A stretch of 64,000 nt of DNA from Vibrio amylolyticus (lineage in GTDB: Bacteria; Pseudomonadota; Gammaproteobacteria; Enterobacterales; Vibrionaceae), in the NCBI RefSeq assembly GCF_023145695.1, contig NZ_JAJHVV010000008.1, positions 207,397 through 271,396 of the forward strand, written 5' to 3'. The notes beneath the pieces are model-generated. The model was not told the DNA's origin, did no database searches, and saw only the letters and a list, made by a program, of their open reading frames with translations. The position numbers were made by a program, and so were the translations under genes. Shown here piece by piece: positions 7,704-17,388 of this stretch. How positions within the stretch are numbered: the first letter of the stretch is position 1; every line of letters begins with the position of its first letter.

Positions 7704-9499
7704 TGACTCATCAAACCATTTTAGACGTCACCAATCGCATCGTTGAGCGCAGTAAGGAAACACGTCAGAGCTACCTTAAAAAAATCAATGAACAAGCCGG
7801 TCAAGGCAAAGGCCGTGGCCAACTTTCTTGTGGTAATTTAGCGCATGGGGTTGCCGCTTCTTGTGCGAGTGAAAAGAATCAAATCCTCGATTTTACGCGC
7901 AGCAACCTTGCGATCGTCAGTGCCTACAATGACATGCTGAGTGCGCACCAACCCTATAAAGACTACCCAGATCAAATCAAAGCGACGCTGAGAAAGTCGG
8001 GCAACACCGCGCAAGTTGCGGGCGGTGTTCCTGCAATGTGCGATGGCGTAACACAAGGCCAGGCCGGCATGGATATGTCACTGTTTTCCCGTGATTTAAT
8101 TGCCCAGTCTACGGCCTTTTCTCTCAGCCATAACCTGTTTGATGGCACGCTGCTTCTGAGCATATGTGACAAAATCGCACCGGGGCAGCTGATGGGCGCA
8201 TTAACCTTTGGCCATTTGCCAACGGCATTTATTCCCGCAGGCCCAATGGCAACCGGCATTACCAACGAAGAAAAAGTGAGCGTAAGACAGAAATACGCCG
8301 CAGGAGAAGTAGGCACAGAAGCACTTCTTGATATGGAATGTAATGCCTACCACAGCCCGGGGACTTGTACCTTTTATGGCACAGCAAACACCAATCAACT
8401 GGTGTTTGAAGCCATGGGGTTAATGTTACCTGGCTCAGCATTCGTACCACCAAACACAAAACTACGCCAAGCCTTAACCGATCACGCGACCACAAAAATT
8501 GCGGCAATGAACGTATCATCATCAAGCCATCGTCCACTACATCAAGTCGTTGATGAAAAGAACATGGTTAACGGCATTGTGGCATTACTTGCTTCGGGTG
8601 GCAGCACCAATCACACCATTCATATGGTGGCGATAGCACGTGCCGCAGGCATTATTCTAACCTGGCAAGACATCAGCGATCTTTCTGACATCGTGCCATT
8701 GTTGATTCAGGTCTACCCAAACGGCCCTGCTGACATCAATGCCTTTGAACAAGCAGGTGGCGTTCCTGTCTTACTCAAACGCCTTAACCAAAGTGGATTG
8801 CTCAATAGCGATGTTTCTCCCGTATTTGGCAGCTTTGAACAACAGATGACATCACCTAAGCTCGTGAATGATGAGTTGGTTTGGGAAGATTGCGGTGAAA
8901 GCACCAACCCTGACGTCATATCCTTGCCAAAAGCGAGCTTCCAGGAAACCGGCGGAACACGCATGCTCAATGGCAACCTAGGCAAAGCCGTCATCAAAGT
9001 GTCAGCCGTTGCTAAAGAATACCAAGTGATCGAAGCACCCGCGAAAGTATTCACCTCTCAGCATGATGTAGAAACCGCCTACCAACATGGCGATCTCAAC
9101 TGCGATTGCATTGTGGTGGTGAACTACAACGGCCCAGCCGCAAACGGCATGCCTGAGCTGCATAAACTAATGCCTATCCTAGGTAATGTTCAAAAGGCAG
9201 GTTTCAAAGTCGCGCTTGTGACAGATGGTCGTTTGTCTGGCGCATCTGGAAAGATTCCAGCAGCCATTCATGTATCCCCTGAGGCACTGCATGGCGGCGC
9301 TATTGGTTTGGTCAGAGAAGGCGATATTATCCGACTAGATTGCCAAACAGGAACGCTAGAGAACTTAACCGATACCAATGCAAGACGCTTTGCTCATATT
9401 GATACCGAAACCTCTCAGCAAACATGGGGACGAGATATCTTCAAAGTGATGCGAGAGAATGTTTCAAGCGCCGAGCTTGGCGCGAGCTTTTTGTATTAA
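7703..9499 (+). CDS. edd: 6-phosphogluconate dehydratase
   Basis: First committed Entner-Doudoroff enzyme: dehydrates 6-phosphogluconate to KDPG using an iron-sulfur cluster. The 598-residue protein has full family length and the IlvD/Edd motifs CDGVTQGQAGMDMS, GTCTFYGTANTNQ and TDGRLSGASGKIPAAIHVSP. The ATG overlaps the gntK stop. Together with eda, gntK and the permease it completes the route from external gluconate to pyruvate and glyceraldehyde 3-phosphate. Confidence 0.96.
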   Translation: MTHQTILDVTNRIVERSKETRQSYLKKINEQAGQGKGRGQLSCGNLAHGVAASCASEKNQILDFTRSNLAIVSAYNDMLSAHQPYKDYPDQIKATLRKSGNTAQVAGGVPAMCDGVTQGQAGMDMSLFSRDLIAQSTAFSLSHNLFDGTLLLSICDKIAPGQLMGALTFGHLPTAFIPAGPMATGITNEEKVSVRQKYAAGEVGTEALLDMECNAYHSPGTCTFYGTANTNQLVFEAMGLMLPGSAFVPPNTKLRQALTDHATTKIAAMNVSSSSHRPLHQVVDEKNMVNGIVALLASGGSTNHTIHMVAIARAAGIILTWQDISDLSDIVPLLIQVYPNGPADINAFEQAGGVPVLLKRLNQSGLLNSDVSPVFGSFEQQMTSPKLVNDELVWEDCGESTNPDVISLPKASFQETGGTRMLNGNLGKAVIKVSAVAKEYQVIEAPAKVFTSQHDVETAYQHGDLNCDCIVVVNYNGPAANGMPELHKLMPILGNVQKAGFKVALVTDGRLSGASGKIPAAIHVSPEALHGGAIGLVREGDIIRLDCQTGTLENLTDTNARRFAHIDTETSQQTWGRDIFKVMRENVSSAELGASFLY

Positions 9500-9537
9500 G
9501 CAATGACAATGGCAATGGCTACATCAATAACCGAATA

Positions 9538-9587
9538 AGCCTTGTGTCCATTAACTTTGTATGGGAACAATTAATGGATGCAAGGCT
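9538..9587. terminator. Long stem-loop between convergent edd and gntR
   Basis: A 17-bp stem (two G-T wobbles) with arms 9538-9554 and 9571-9587 and a 16-nt loop fills the space between the two convergent stop codons. There is no clear T-run, so it may act as a transcript end or 3' protector rather than a classic intrinsic terminator. Confidence 0.5.
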
Positions 9588-9589
9588 CC

Positions 9590-10618
9590 CTACTCAAGGG
9601 TTTGAGCTCGCAATTGTAAGCTTTCACCTTGAGAAATCGTAAACCCTAAGTTAAACACCTTTTGGCCTAATTTTTCTCCAGCCAGTGCTGAAATTAACAG
9701 TTCAGCACTTTTTTTTCCTATCTCGTATCGAGGGGAATCAACACTGGTCAATTTTGGCGAAATCGCCTGTCCGATATCCAACGCGTTGTAGCCCACCACA
9801 CTCAGCTGCTTTGGTACTTCTATATTGTGAGTTTGAGCGTACATCATCGCGCCAATGGCAATATCATCATTGGTACAAAAAATGCCATCAATACCTGGAT
9901 ATTGATCAAGCGCCTTTTCTAACAACTCACCACCAAGGGTATAGTTTGAGTGCGCCTCAGTAAGAATGCATTTCGGCGTTAACCCCGCCTCTTCCATCGC
10001 TTGTTTATAACCGTCCATACGTAGTTGAGTACGGCTATCTAATCGGGCACCAAAATACGCGATACTCTTCTTACCGGAATCAAGCATTTGCTTCACCACA
10101 GTATAAGAAGCTTGCTTATGATCCAAACCGACGACCATATCGATCGGGTTCTCGGGTAACTCCATGGTTTCAACAACGGGAACACCTGCGGTTTTTATCA
10201 TCTGTAGAGTTCTTTGAGTATGTTGAGTCTCAGTAAAAATAAGACCATCCACTTGATACGACAATAGCGACGCGACCTTGCTCTCTTCCTCTTCCGGGCT
10301 GTATCCAATATGAGCAATCAGCGTTTCATAACCATTGGCTTTGGTAACCTCTTCAATCCCCTCAGCAAAGGTAGCAAACACTTGGTTAGACAACGAAGGC
10401 AGCAATATACCAATCGCTTTACTGGAAGATTTTGACAGCATGGCAGGCGCACGGTTTTGAATATAGCCCACCTCTTCAATCACCTTAGCGATCTTTTCTC
10501 GCGTTTTAGCCGCAACAGACTCGGGGTTTCTCATATATCGAGAGACGGTCATTTTGGTGATACCAATCTTATCGGCGATGTCTTGAAGGGTTGGGCGTGA
10601 GGTTTGATCTAAGCTCAT
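9590..10618 (-). CDS. gntR: LacI-family gluconate regulator (GntR-like)
   Basis: Repressor of the LacI/GalR family, expected to bind gluconate or a derivative. The 342-residue protein has an N-terminal helix-turn-helix (LQDIADKIGITKMTVSRYM, residues about 11-30) with the hinge helix, then a periplasmic-binding-protein-like effector domain. It is convergent with edd. A palindromic GntR-type operator lies 30 bp upstream of its start, suggesting autoregulation, and matching sites lie between the permease and gntK. This is not the unrelated GntR/FadR superfamily. Confidence 0.88.
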   Translation of the reverse strand: MSLDQTSRPTLQDIADKIGITKMTVSRYMRNPESVAAKTREKIAKVIEEVGYIQNRAPAMLSKSSSKAIGILLPSLSNQVFATFAEGIEEVTKANGYETLIAHIGYSPEEEESKVASLLSYQVDGLIFTETQHTQRTLQMIKTAGVPVVETMELPENPIDMVVGLDHKQASYTVVKQMLDSGKKSIAYFGARLDSRTQLRMDGYKQAMEEAGLTPKCILTEAHSNYTLGGELLEKALDQYPGIDGIFCTNDDIAIGAMMYAQTHNIEVPKQLSVVGYNALDIGQAISPKLTSVDSPRYEIGKKSAELLISALAGEKLGQKVFNLGFTISQGESLQLRAQTLE

Positions 10619-10647
10619 GGTTTTTCTAACAATAAAATACGATTTGG

Positions 10648-10665
10648 AATGTTACTTGTAACATT
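10648..10665. promoter_or_regulatory. GntR-type operator upstream of gntR
   Basis: AATGTTACTTGTAACATT has perfect 8-bp arms around TT and shares the ATGTTAC half-site with the operators at 7068-7096. It sits in the gntR promoter region, supporting autoregulation. Confidence 0.75.
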
Positions 10666-10890
10666 ATCACCAAATCATAAATGGGTCTATTAAAGCAATT
10701 CATTAAGTCGACTCAAAGGCAGACGTAAATGGGCTATATGCGTCGCAAGTAAGGTTAAAAATACCCTAGGGTTTCGCACGATTTAAATTGTAACCAACCA
10801 ATAACGCGCGGTATTAACCTCAGCATCCTTTCATTGGTATCGATAAAATGTAGGCAGAATTATCAACAAACTTGATTGCGGAGAAGACAA

Positions 10891-11184
10891 ATGGAACCAG
10901 TGTGGACTTGGGGTGGAAAATCATTTGGCTATATCGATGGTGAAGACCTTTGGACAAATGAAGGAAAACATGTCGCGAGGTTTTACAAAGGTGATCTCTA
11001 CTCACCAGAAGGCACTTATTTAGGCGAAGTGATGGATCATGAGCGATTGATCCATTGTCAGGAAAAGAAAAAACTGGTTGGTGCGCCTTTCAAACCTTAC
11101 GCTGATCAACCGGCAGTCAAAGCGTGTAGTGATTTTGCTGGCTACGCGATGTTTACGGGTTACGAAGAGTTTTCTATAACCTAA
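10891..11184 (+). CDS. Small beta-flower-type protein of unknown role
   Basis: A 97-residue soluble protein. Its repeated short strand pattern (FGYIDGEDLWTNEGKHVARF, then YSPEGTYLGEV) resembles the 4-fold beta-flower family of small proteins, whose function is not established. The start is the ATG after GCGGAGAAGAC; an upstream TTG frame start has no support. It stands alone after the gntR promoter region. Family assignment is by eye and tentative. Confidence 0.65.
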   Translation: MEPVWTWGGKSFGYIDGEDLWTNEGKHVARFYKGDLYSPEGTYLGEVMDHERLIHCQEKKKLVGAPFKPYADQPAVKACSDFAGYAMFTGYEEFSIT

Positions 11185-11279
11185 AAAAACGCGTTATCTC
11201 TATTAATAGAACAGAGAAAACGCGCTTCTATCGTGATGAATCAACAGAGGTTTAGATAACTGTCAATCAAGGCATCACA

Positions 11280-11651
11280 CTAGATCTCTTTCATTGCTGA
11301 CACAACAGAAGGATCATTAATTAGGTTAAACAGCATACTTTTTGCTGATGAACGCTGCGCGTCAGAAAGCGCCTTCTTCGGGTTCTCTCTCGATTGAGTC
11401 AGAATATTCTTTACAAACTTACTGTTTGTTCCCGAAAGTTCATAAACAAATCGTAGAGTATCGAGTAATTCATCTTGAGCCAAACTATAAACTGCCATCT
11501 CACAACTTAAACCATCCATAGACAGCAAGTTATTCACCACGACTTTGCGCTCAGCTTTAAACTTCTCTTGAATTTCATAGGCATCAATTAAAGTTTGTAC
11601 TCTTTCAGCGATCGCAACAGGCACTTCCATTGTTTTAGTTTCATGATTCAT
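11280..11651 (-). CDS. Hypothetical helical protein
   Basis: A 123-residue soluble, mostly helical and charged protein. The start is the ATG preceded by the strong ribosome site AGGGGAGGAG; the reading frame extends 17 codons further upstream but without a ribosome site of its own. No signal peptide, membrane segment or known motif is visible. It stands alone on its strand. I do not recognise the family. Confidence 0.7.
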   Translation of the reverse strand: MNHETKTMEVPVAIAERVQTLIDAYEIQEKFKAERKVVVNNLLSMDGLSCEMAVYSLAQDELLDTLRFVYELSGTNSKFVKNILTQSRENPKKALSDAQRSSAKSMLFNLINDPSVVSAMKEI

Positions 11652-12043
11652 TACTGTTTCTCCTCCCCTTACTGGGGTTATTCTTCGGGTCTTTGGTTCC
11701 AAACGATGCTCAAAGCCACTTTAATCTTTCTAGTTTATGCACTCGCCGCTCGTTCAGCATTTAGTTTATCCGCAATTCAGCTCAATTGTTACCGGAAATA
11801 GCCATTAATTCATTGAAAGAAAGTTCTTTTTCTTCATATGGATAAATTCTTAGAGATCTGTTCATGACTGGTCTACAGATTCTAAAACACTCAACCGAAG
11901 TGACTTTCTACGCTTTACCCTTATTTTTAAATAACAAAATATTATTAAAATAATAAAAATTGATAATTTCAAGTAATCACACTAAATCGCTATAGTAGCT
12001 CCATCGAAACAAGAATCGAACTAAACAATATTTGGAGTAAGTT
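11652..12043. other. Intergenic region, promoter-like AT-rich stretch
   Basis: This holds the promoter of the hypothetical gene on the minus strand and an AT-rich stretch (about 11,930-12,000) upstream of the VOC gene. A possible 31-codon frame at 11,706 has no ribosome site and was not called. Confidence 0.4.
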
Positions 12044-12529
12044 ATGAAAATGAATCACGTAGGCATCATGGTTGGCGATATGGACAAAGCGGTTGAGTTT
12101 TACACTAACGCTCTAGGTCTTAAAGTCGTCATGGGTAACACCAAAGTTGAAGAAGAACGTGAAACGGCGATTGGCAGAATGTGTATTGCTGTATTTGGTG
12201 AAGGCTTTAAAGGCTTTAACATTGCACATTTAGTGACGACTGATGGCATTGGTGTTGAGTTATTTGAAATGAAAGAACGCCAAGAGCGCCATGAAGTTGA
12301 TTTCTCTCGTCTAGGTATTTTCCACTTCTGTCTTCAAACTGATGACTTCGAAGGCGTGATTGCAAGAACTGAACAGTTTGGCGGTAAAGTACGTATGGAT
12401 ATCATGCGTTATCACCCAGAAGATGACAGCAAGCAAGCAAAAATGGTCTATCTAGAAGACCCGTTTGGTAACTTGTTTGAGCTTTACTCGCACACCTATG
12501 AAGAGACCTACGCTTCTGATTACGAGTAA
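12044..12529 (+). CDS. VOC-family (glyoxalase/bleomycin resistance-like) protein
   Basis: A 161-residue single-domain vicinal-oxygen-chelate protein. The start MNHVGIMVGDMDKAVEFYTN and the C-terminal YLEDPFGNLFELY are classic paired beta-alpha-beta-beta-beta module ends; His at residue 4 and Glu near residue 150 are likely metal ligands. Methylmalonyl-CoA epimerase, glyoxalase and dioxygenase members share this shape, so the reaction cannot be fixed. A good ribosome site (TTGGAG) precedes the ATG and a strong terminator follows, so it is monocistronic. Confidence 0.85.
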   Translation: MKMNHVGIMVGDMDKAVEFYTNALGLKVVMGNTKVEEERETAIGRMCIAVFGEGFKGFNIAHLVTTDGIGVELFEMKERQERHEVDFSRLGIFHFCLQTDDFEGVIARTEQFGGKVRMDIMRYHPEDDSKQAKMVYLEDPFGNLFELYSHTYEETYASDYE

Positions 12530-12554
12530 TCATTAAGCACAATAAAGATTATGG

Positions 12555-12597
12555 AAGGGCTGGCAAGAGTGCATAACAACACTCTCGCTAGCCTTTT
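12555..12597 (+). terminator. Terminator after VOC gene
   Basis: Stem GGCTGGC-AGAGTG / CACTCT-GCTAGCC with an 8-nt loop and following TTTT. Good intrinsic terminator. Confidence 0.8.
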
Positions 12598-12706
12598 ACT
12601 GTTTAGGGAGTCCTATTTCCATCACCTCAAGGATGAAAAAATCAAAAGCAAAGTCATTGAAGCTCAGGTACTCTATTTTGATGCTTAACTAAATCAGTAA
12701 ACCTTC

Positions 12707-13399
12707 ATGAAATACGAATCTTTTGACGACATTTATTATCGAGCTTGCCAACGAAAAGGCGGGGAAGCAGCGCTAGAGTCATTACTGGAAGAGCCGTTAA
12801 GCCGAACACAATTGGCCGCTATTACTGATGATCGCTTCTTAGCGCAATTTACCAAATCCATCTTTCAGTCTGGGTTTGTGTGGCGAGTGATCCACAATAA
12901 GTGGCCAGCATTTGAAGAGGTATTTTGGGAATTCAATATCGAAAAACTCTTATTGATGCCAAACGATATGTTAGAACGAAAAAGCCAAGATCAACGGATC
13001 GTACGTAATTTTACCAAGGTAAAAACCGTTATCGCTAATGCACAAATGATACGAAATATTCAAATTGAACATGGCAGCTTCGCCCAATTCATAGCGAACT
13101 GGCCCGAGGACGATATTATTGGTCTTTGGCTCTATCTGAAAAAACACGGGCAACGTCTTGGTGGAAATACGGGCCCTTATGCTCTTCGCCAGTTAGGTAA
13201 AGACACATTCATTTTAAGCCGCGATATTGAAAGCTACCTTAGAGCACACAATATCATCGAAGGTGGCCTCTACAGTAAGCGCAGTTTAGAAGCTATTCAA
13301 CAAGCCTTTAATCACTGGCAAAGTGAATCTGGCCGTAGTTTAAGTGAACTATCACGACTAGTCGCATTTGGCGTTGGCGAGAATACTGTTCAAGCTTAA
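12707..13399 (+). CDS. DNA-3-methyladenine glycosylase I family protein
   Basis: Likely base-excision repair glycosylase of the Tag family, removing 3-methyladenine. The 230-residue protein has the family patterns SIFQSGFVWRVIHNKWPAFEE and the PNDMLE / IVRNFTKVKTVIANA segment; GGNTGPYALRQLGKDTFILS follows. It is somewhat longer than E. coli Tag (about 187 residues), as expected for the Tag-like subgroup. Catalytic competence is not certain. The YdeI-like gene starts 40 bp later on the same strand, so they may be co-transcribed. Confidence 0.82.
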   Translation: MKYESFDDIYYRACQRKGGEAALESLLEEPLSRTQLAAITDDRFLAQFTKSIFQSGFVWRVIHNKWPAFEEVFWEFNIEKLLLMPNDMLERKSQDQRIVRNFTKVKTVIANAQMIRNIQIEHGSFAQFIANWPEDDIIGLWLYLKKHGQRLGGNTGPYALRQLGKDTFILSRDIESYLRAHNIIEGGLYSKRSLEAIQQAFNHWQSESGRSLSELSRLVAFGVGENTVQA

Positions 13400-13439
13400 C
13401 CTGTTTAAAGCAAAGCACTCTCTTAGAGGAACCAATCTT

Positions 13440-14012
13440 ATGCCTGAGGCTAACCCATTAAGAATTAAAACGTTTGAAACATCCAACGAACTCAACCTGT
13501 GGCTTGGCAATCATCACGCCACTGACGATGAATTATGGGTAAAAATATTTAAGAAAAACTCAGGCATTCAAAGTGTTTCTTGGAACGATGTCGTGATTGA
13601 AATTCTATGTTGGGGTTGGATAGACGGTGTCAAAAAGTCCATTGATGATCAAGCTTACCTTCAGCGCATCACACCTAGAACAAAACGCAGTAACTGGTCG
13701 AAAAGAAACACCGAACATGTTGAGCGTTTAATCCTTGAGGGCCGGATGCAAGAGGCTGGTCTAGTGCAGGTTCGTGCTGCAAAAGTGGATGGACGCTGGG
13801 AAAACGCCTACGTCGCCAGTGAAATTGAAGTACCAGACGACTTTTTAGCAGCGTTAGATGATAACCCTAACGCAAAGCAATTTTTTGATACGCTCAATAA
13901 ATCTAACCGTTATGTCATCGCTCACGGATTAACAAGCGCAAAAAAAGCCGAAACACGACTGCGACGATTCAACAAATACATGACCGCACTTGGCAATCAG
14001 CAAAAGCCTTAA
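13440..14012 (+). CDS. YdeI/OmpD-associated family protein
   Basis: A 190-residue soluble protein of the YdeI (OmpD-associated / bacteriocin-protection) family. Hallmarks are ATDDELWVKIFKK, VIEILCWGWIDGVKK, RITPRTKRSNWSKRN and the C-terminal GLTSAKKAETRLRRF. The molecular role of the family is poorly defined; links to polymyxin or bacteriocin tolerance have been reported for some members. The start is the ATG after TTAGAGGAACC; the frame also runs upstream into the glycosylase gene without a ribosome site. Confidence 0.85.
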   Translation: MPEANPLRIKTFETSNELNLWLGNHHATDDELWVKIFKKNSGIQSVSWNDVVIEILCWGWIDGVKKSIDDQAYLQRITPRTKRSNWSKRNTEHVERLILEGRMQEAGLVQVRAAKVDGRWENAYVASEIEVPDDFLAALDDNPNAKQFFDTLNKSNRYVIAHGLTSAKKAETRLRRFNKYMTALGNQQKP

Positions 14013-14029
14013 ACAATGATAAGAATTAA

Positions 14030-14060
14030 AAAGGCTCGAATAATCATTATTCGAGCCTTT
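14030..14060. terminator. Bidirectional terminator (perfect 15-bp stem)
   Basis: AAAGGCTCGAATAAT and its exact complement flank a single central C, with A-run before and T-rich sequence after. It separates the convergent YdeI-like and FG-GAP genes. Confidence 0.88.
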
Positions 14061-14125
14061 TATTTCAAACCAAAGTATTTAAAACCAGATATTTATACCC
14101 AAGATAGTTGAGCGACTGTCTTCAA

Positions 14126-15781
14126 TTATCTGTGTTCGTTCAAGCTAACAACGATACCTTCGTCATTGAAACCCACAAGATCTGGCAGGCCGTTACCTGT
14201 CACATCACCTAATAGGCGGAAATGACTCTCACTTGTCCACCCGGCTTGGTAAGCAAAGTTATTCCATTGTTCAGCAATCTCCGGGATTCGACCATCAAGC
14301 GTATACACTGCCGTTACGCCGCCCAAGTATTCAAATCGGTCGCCGTTAGAGTGAGCAACCAGTAAGTCTCGGTTGCCAATGTTAGCAAGATCGGCACGAC
14401 CGTTACCCGTCATATCAATTGCTGTTTTCATGTAACGGCTATTTTGCCAGCCAAGGAAGTCCAATCGATCGCCTTCACCATGATCGTTATCGAGCCAGCT
14501 CACTTGCGGTTCAAACGTACCATCGTCATTTTGAAGGGATGCGTAAATACCACTTCGCCCGTAAACAACCACATCTGCTTGACCGTCACCATTCACGTCA
14601 GCCAATAGTCGATTGGTCATCTCTAACTCATCGCGGAAAATACAGTTTGTACCATCATCTTCAATTACAGAATCTAAACCAAAGTTTTCACTCACTTTAA
14701 CCACTGGTGCGAACTGTTCACCATCAGAAAAAGCAACGTAGAGTCCATCATCACCAAACGCTGCTAGGTCTGTCAGGCCGTTGCCGTTAACATCAACCGC
14801 TATGAAGTCATGAATAGAAGCGTTCCAGCCGTTATCTGTTGAGAAATCATCACTCCACAGAACCATCTCGCCAAATTTATTGCCTTTTGATTCAGAAACA
14901 TACACACCGTCCGTCGTTAGTGCAATGAGCTCAGATTTTCCATTGCCGTTTACATCGCCCACAAGGCGAGTCATCTCTTCATTCCAACCTTGTGCGTGGT
15001 TTGGCGTGTAGTTAGAAGCCCAAATCTTTTTCTTTTGGAATCGATTATTCTTCGATTCCGCAACATAGACTTCACTTCCTTTGAAGCCAACAATATCAGC
15101 TCGGCCATTACCATTAACATCGGCTAGGTAGACCTGGCTATTCGCAGGTGTCCATTCACCCGCCACAAATGAGTCTCCCCACATGGCATCGCCTGCAAAC
15201 GCACTTGATGTGTAGCTGTTATCGTGACCAAACGTACCTTCACCAAAGAAGTGATTGAAATCACTGATTGCAGAACCGTCGCTTCCATCAATGTTGCCAC
15301 GATAAATATGATAATGACTCGAGACGAGATGCATTGAGCGAATACGAGTTCCCTCTTCTATCATTTCATCGACAATTTTAATGGCCTGTTCGGCGTTCTG
15401 ATACGTTGTTGTCGAAATCTCTTCTAAAATGACCTCTTCTTCAGGCCAGCCGTATTTTTCTTTTAAGATAAGTTGAATAGCAGCCGCTTCAGTAAGGCCA
15501 CCTTGTTCAACACATGTTTCAACAGAGGTAGGGTTACCTTTACCCGTCGCCATAATAACTGGGTTAGGTAGTGATTGAGCAACTTCGTGAACACGATCAA
15601 CGCGATACTCCATTAACTCACGAGGGGTACATGATGCGTAGTTCACTTGCAAACCAAGGTTAATAACGAGATCAATAGGGCGATTTTGTTGGCCAGAAGA
15701 AAACTCATTCTCGACAGCATTGGCTGCGCCGCCAATAACAAACGATCCAAATAAAGATATTGCGATTACATTTTTATTCAC
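14126..15781 (-). CDS. Secreted DUF218 (YdcF/SanA-like) domain fused to FG-GAP repeats
   Basis: A 551-residue exported protein with two parts. After a signal peptide (about residues 1-22) comes a DUF218/YdcF-like alpha-beta domain (about 30-190) with VINLGLQVN, ATGKGNP, EEISTTTYQNA and HLVSSHYHIYR. Then follow about six FG-GAP/VCBS-like repeats (about 215-551), each centred on a calcium-loop pattern such as DVNGNGRAD, DVNGNGKSE, DVNGNGLTD, DVNGDGQAD, DMTGNGRAD and DVTGNGLPD, likely forming a beta-propeller. The start is GTG, preceded by AAGGT. DUF218 proteins act in envelope physiology; what this fusion binds is unknown. Confidence 0.82.
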   Translation of the reverse strand: MNKNVIAISLFGSFVIGGAANAVENEFSSGQQNRPIDLVINLGLQVNYASCTPRELMEYRVDRVHEVAQSLPNPVIMATGKGNPTSVETCVEQGGLTEAAAIQLILKEKYGWPEEEVILEEISTTTYQNAEQAIKIVDEMIEEGTRIRSMHLVSSHYHIYRGNIDGSDGSAISDFNHFFGEGTFGHDNSYTSSAFAGDAMWGDSFVAGEWTPANSQVYLADVNGNGRADIVGFKGSEVYVAESKNNRFQKKKIWASNYTPNHAQGWNEEMTRLVGDVNGNGKSELIALTTDGVYVSESKGNKFGEMVLWSDDFSTDNGWNASIHDFIAVDVNGNGLTDLAAFGDDGLYVAFSDGEQFAPVVKVSENFGLDSVIEDDGTNCIFRDELEMTNRLLADVNGDGQADVVVYGRSGIYASLQNDDGTFEPQVSWLDNDHGEGDRLDFLGWQNSRYMKTAIDMTGNGRADLANIGNRDLLVAHSNGDRFEYLGGVTAVYTLDGRIPEIAEQWNNFAYQAGWTSESHFRLLGDVTGNGLPDLVGFNDEGIVVSLNEHR

Positions 15782-16129
15782 AGTACTACCTTATCTCTGT
15801 TGACTAATTTCAGCAGAAACTAACACCAGATAGTAATGTCGTATATAGCGTGCCACACTTATTGTGATGCCCTTGCAAATATTAAAATCTCGGACATTTC
15901 CATTACATAACCATTAAAACATTGAGTTCTATTAAAAAATATAAAACCAAAATAAATGCAAGTATAAATATATAACCTACTTATCTAAATCAAAGCACCA
16001 TAAATATGAGTAACAAACTGATAAATAATAAGTTATTGGCTTACTATTATTAAATAGAAATGAGATAGATCACATTAAATAAAAAATCCACTCCCTGAAT
16101 AAAGTCAGATTTTGTTTTAACCAATCATT
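15782..16129. other. AT-rich intergenic region without genes
   Basis: The stretch between the FG-GAP gene start and the AraC gene stop is strongly AT-rich and has no ORF with a ribosome site. It should contain the promoter of the FG-GAP gene; no clear operator was seen. Confidence 0.5.
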
Positions 16130-17176
16130 TTAATCGTCAATCGGCGTCGTTACCGTCGCTTTATAAATGTTGGGAGTAAGCCCTGAAACTCGTTTAAACG
16201 CCCGAGAGAAATGTGCTAAATCAGAATAACCCAATTGACTGGCAACATAGGTAAGAGAATGCTGTTCCTCAATCAATTCACAGGCGACTGAAAACACCAA
16301 GTTATCTCTAATTTTACGAAAAGAGGTTTTTTCATGAGTCAGCTTTCTTTGTAATGTGCGAACTGAGTAGCCCAATAACTCAGCCGCGTATTCAATCGAC
16401 AAGTCACGCTCTCGCACGTAAGGCTTCAATACCTCAAATACATTGTCTGTAAAACTAGTATGCCATTCAACCAGAGAGGGTTTATCACTCAAAGCAGAAG
16501 AGCTTAATGAGATGGGATGACTTAACAATTCATTGGGGATTCTAACGGCGGTAAAGTCATGTTCAACAAACAAACGACAACTTTTCGGGATGACCTGTTT
16601 TACGATGTCGGCCTCGCTACTTTGAATTTTAACCGAATCCGGTAGCCAATCTTTATTGAGTAACGCGCTCATTAACTGCGTAATGTAGACGATCGCGAAA
16701 GACTCAGACCATTGGTAGTAGGGATTGTCTCTACCTTTAGAATTAACACAAAACCAAGTCTGCCCATACTCTTTAACGATGAATACATTACTGCTTGGGG
16801 TATCGATCCGAAAAATACGCTCAATGTCATTAAGTGCATCGCCAATCGTCGAATACTGAGCAAATTGATGAAGAATGACTGGAAGTATTCTTTGCCCGAT
16901 TGCCAATTTCAAAATGTCGACAAAGCTACTCACACCCAACTGGGTAGATGAAAGAAAAATAAGTCGTTTAATAGAATCTGAGGGAATGAACTCGCTATCT
17001 GACTGCATCAAGTCAGCAGGCAGCCCCGACTCCTCTAGCAGCTTATGCAAGTCCAGTCCAAAGTCAGTACACACTTGAACCAAGATTTTAGCGTAGTTCG
17101 TCTGAATCACCGGGATCTTAAAGTCTTGTGAGGCCACTGAAAAAACTCCTTTGCGTTTATTCCATACGTGACACAT
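16130..17176 (-). CDS. AraC-family regulator with AraC-type N-terminal domain
   Basis: A 348-residue transcription regulator. The N-terminal part (FGLDLHKLLEESGLPADLMQ and following about 200 residues) matches the arabinose-binding-like domain of OruR/ToxT-type regulators. The C-terminal AraC helix-turn-helix pair includes YAAELLGYSVRTLQRKL and VASQLGYSDLAHFSRAF followed by GLTPNIYK. A ribosome site (AGGAG) lies 12 nt before the ATG. It is divergent from the membrane-protein gene at 17389, a possible target. The effector is unknown. Confidence 0.88.
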   Translation of the reverse strand: MCHVWNKRKGVFSVASQDFKIPVIQTNYAKILVQVCTDFGLDLHKLLEESGLPADLMQSDSEFIPSDSIKRLIFLSSTQLGVSSFVDILKLAIGQRILPVILHQFAQYSTIGDALNDIERIFRIDTPSSNVFIVKEYGQTWFCVNSKGRDNPYYQWSESFAIVYITQLMSALLNKDWLPDSVKIQSSEADIVKQVIPKSCRLFVEHDFTAVRIPNELLSHPISLSSSALSDKPSLVEWHTSFTDNVFEVLKPYVRERDLSIEYAAELLGYSVRTLQRKLTHEKTSFRKIRDNLVFSVACELIEEQHSLTYVASQLGYSDLAHFSRAFKRVSGLTPNIYKATVTTPIDD

Positions 17177-17388
17177 TCGTATTTTTAACTCCTGCGCCGT
17201 ACCTTCACTTTATCACAGTTACTCGGTGGTAAATCTTGGAGAGCTTAACATTTTAACCAACCTTCCCTCCCTAGGTGGCGTAAAATGGCAAGTGCTTGTT
17301 TGGTGAATCCGTAGAATCATTTTCATTCGCTGAGGAGCACAAAACGCCAACTTCAGTCATCCAAGTTTATCTAACTAAGTGAGACACT

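Noticed and set aside
11706..11801. 31-codon frame with a signal-like start
   Set aside because: No ribosome site and it lies in the promoter side of the hypothetical gene; too little evidence.
15892..15901. GGACATTTCC as a fourth repeat copy
   Set aside because: Only 10 bases match and the rest of the 36-bp pattern is missing.
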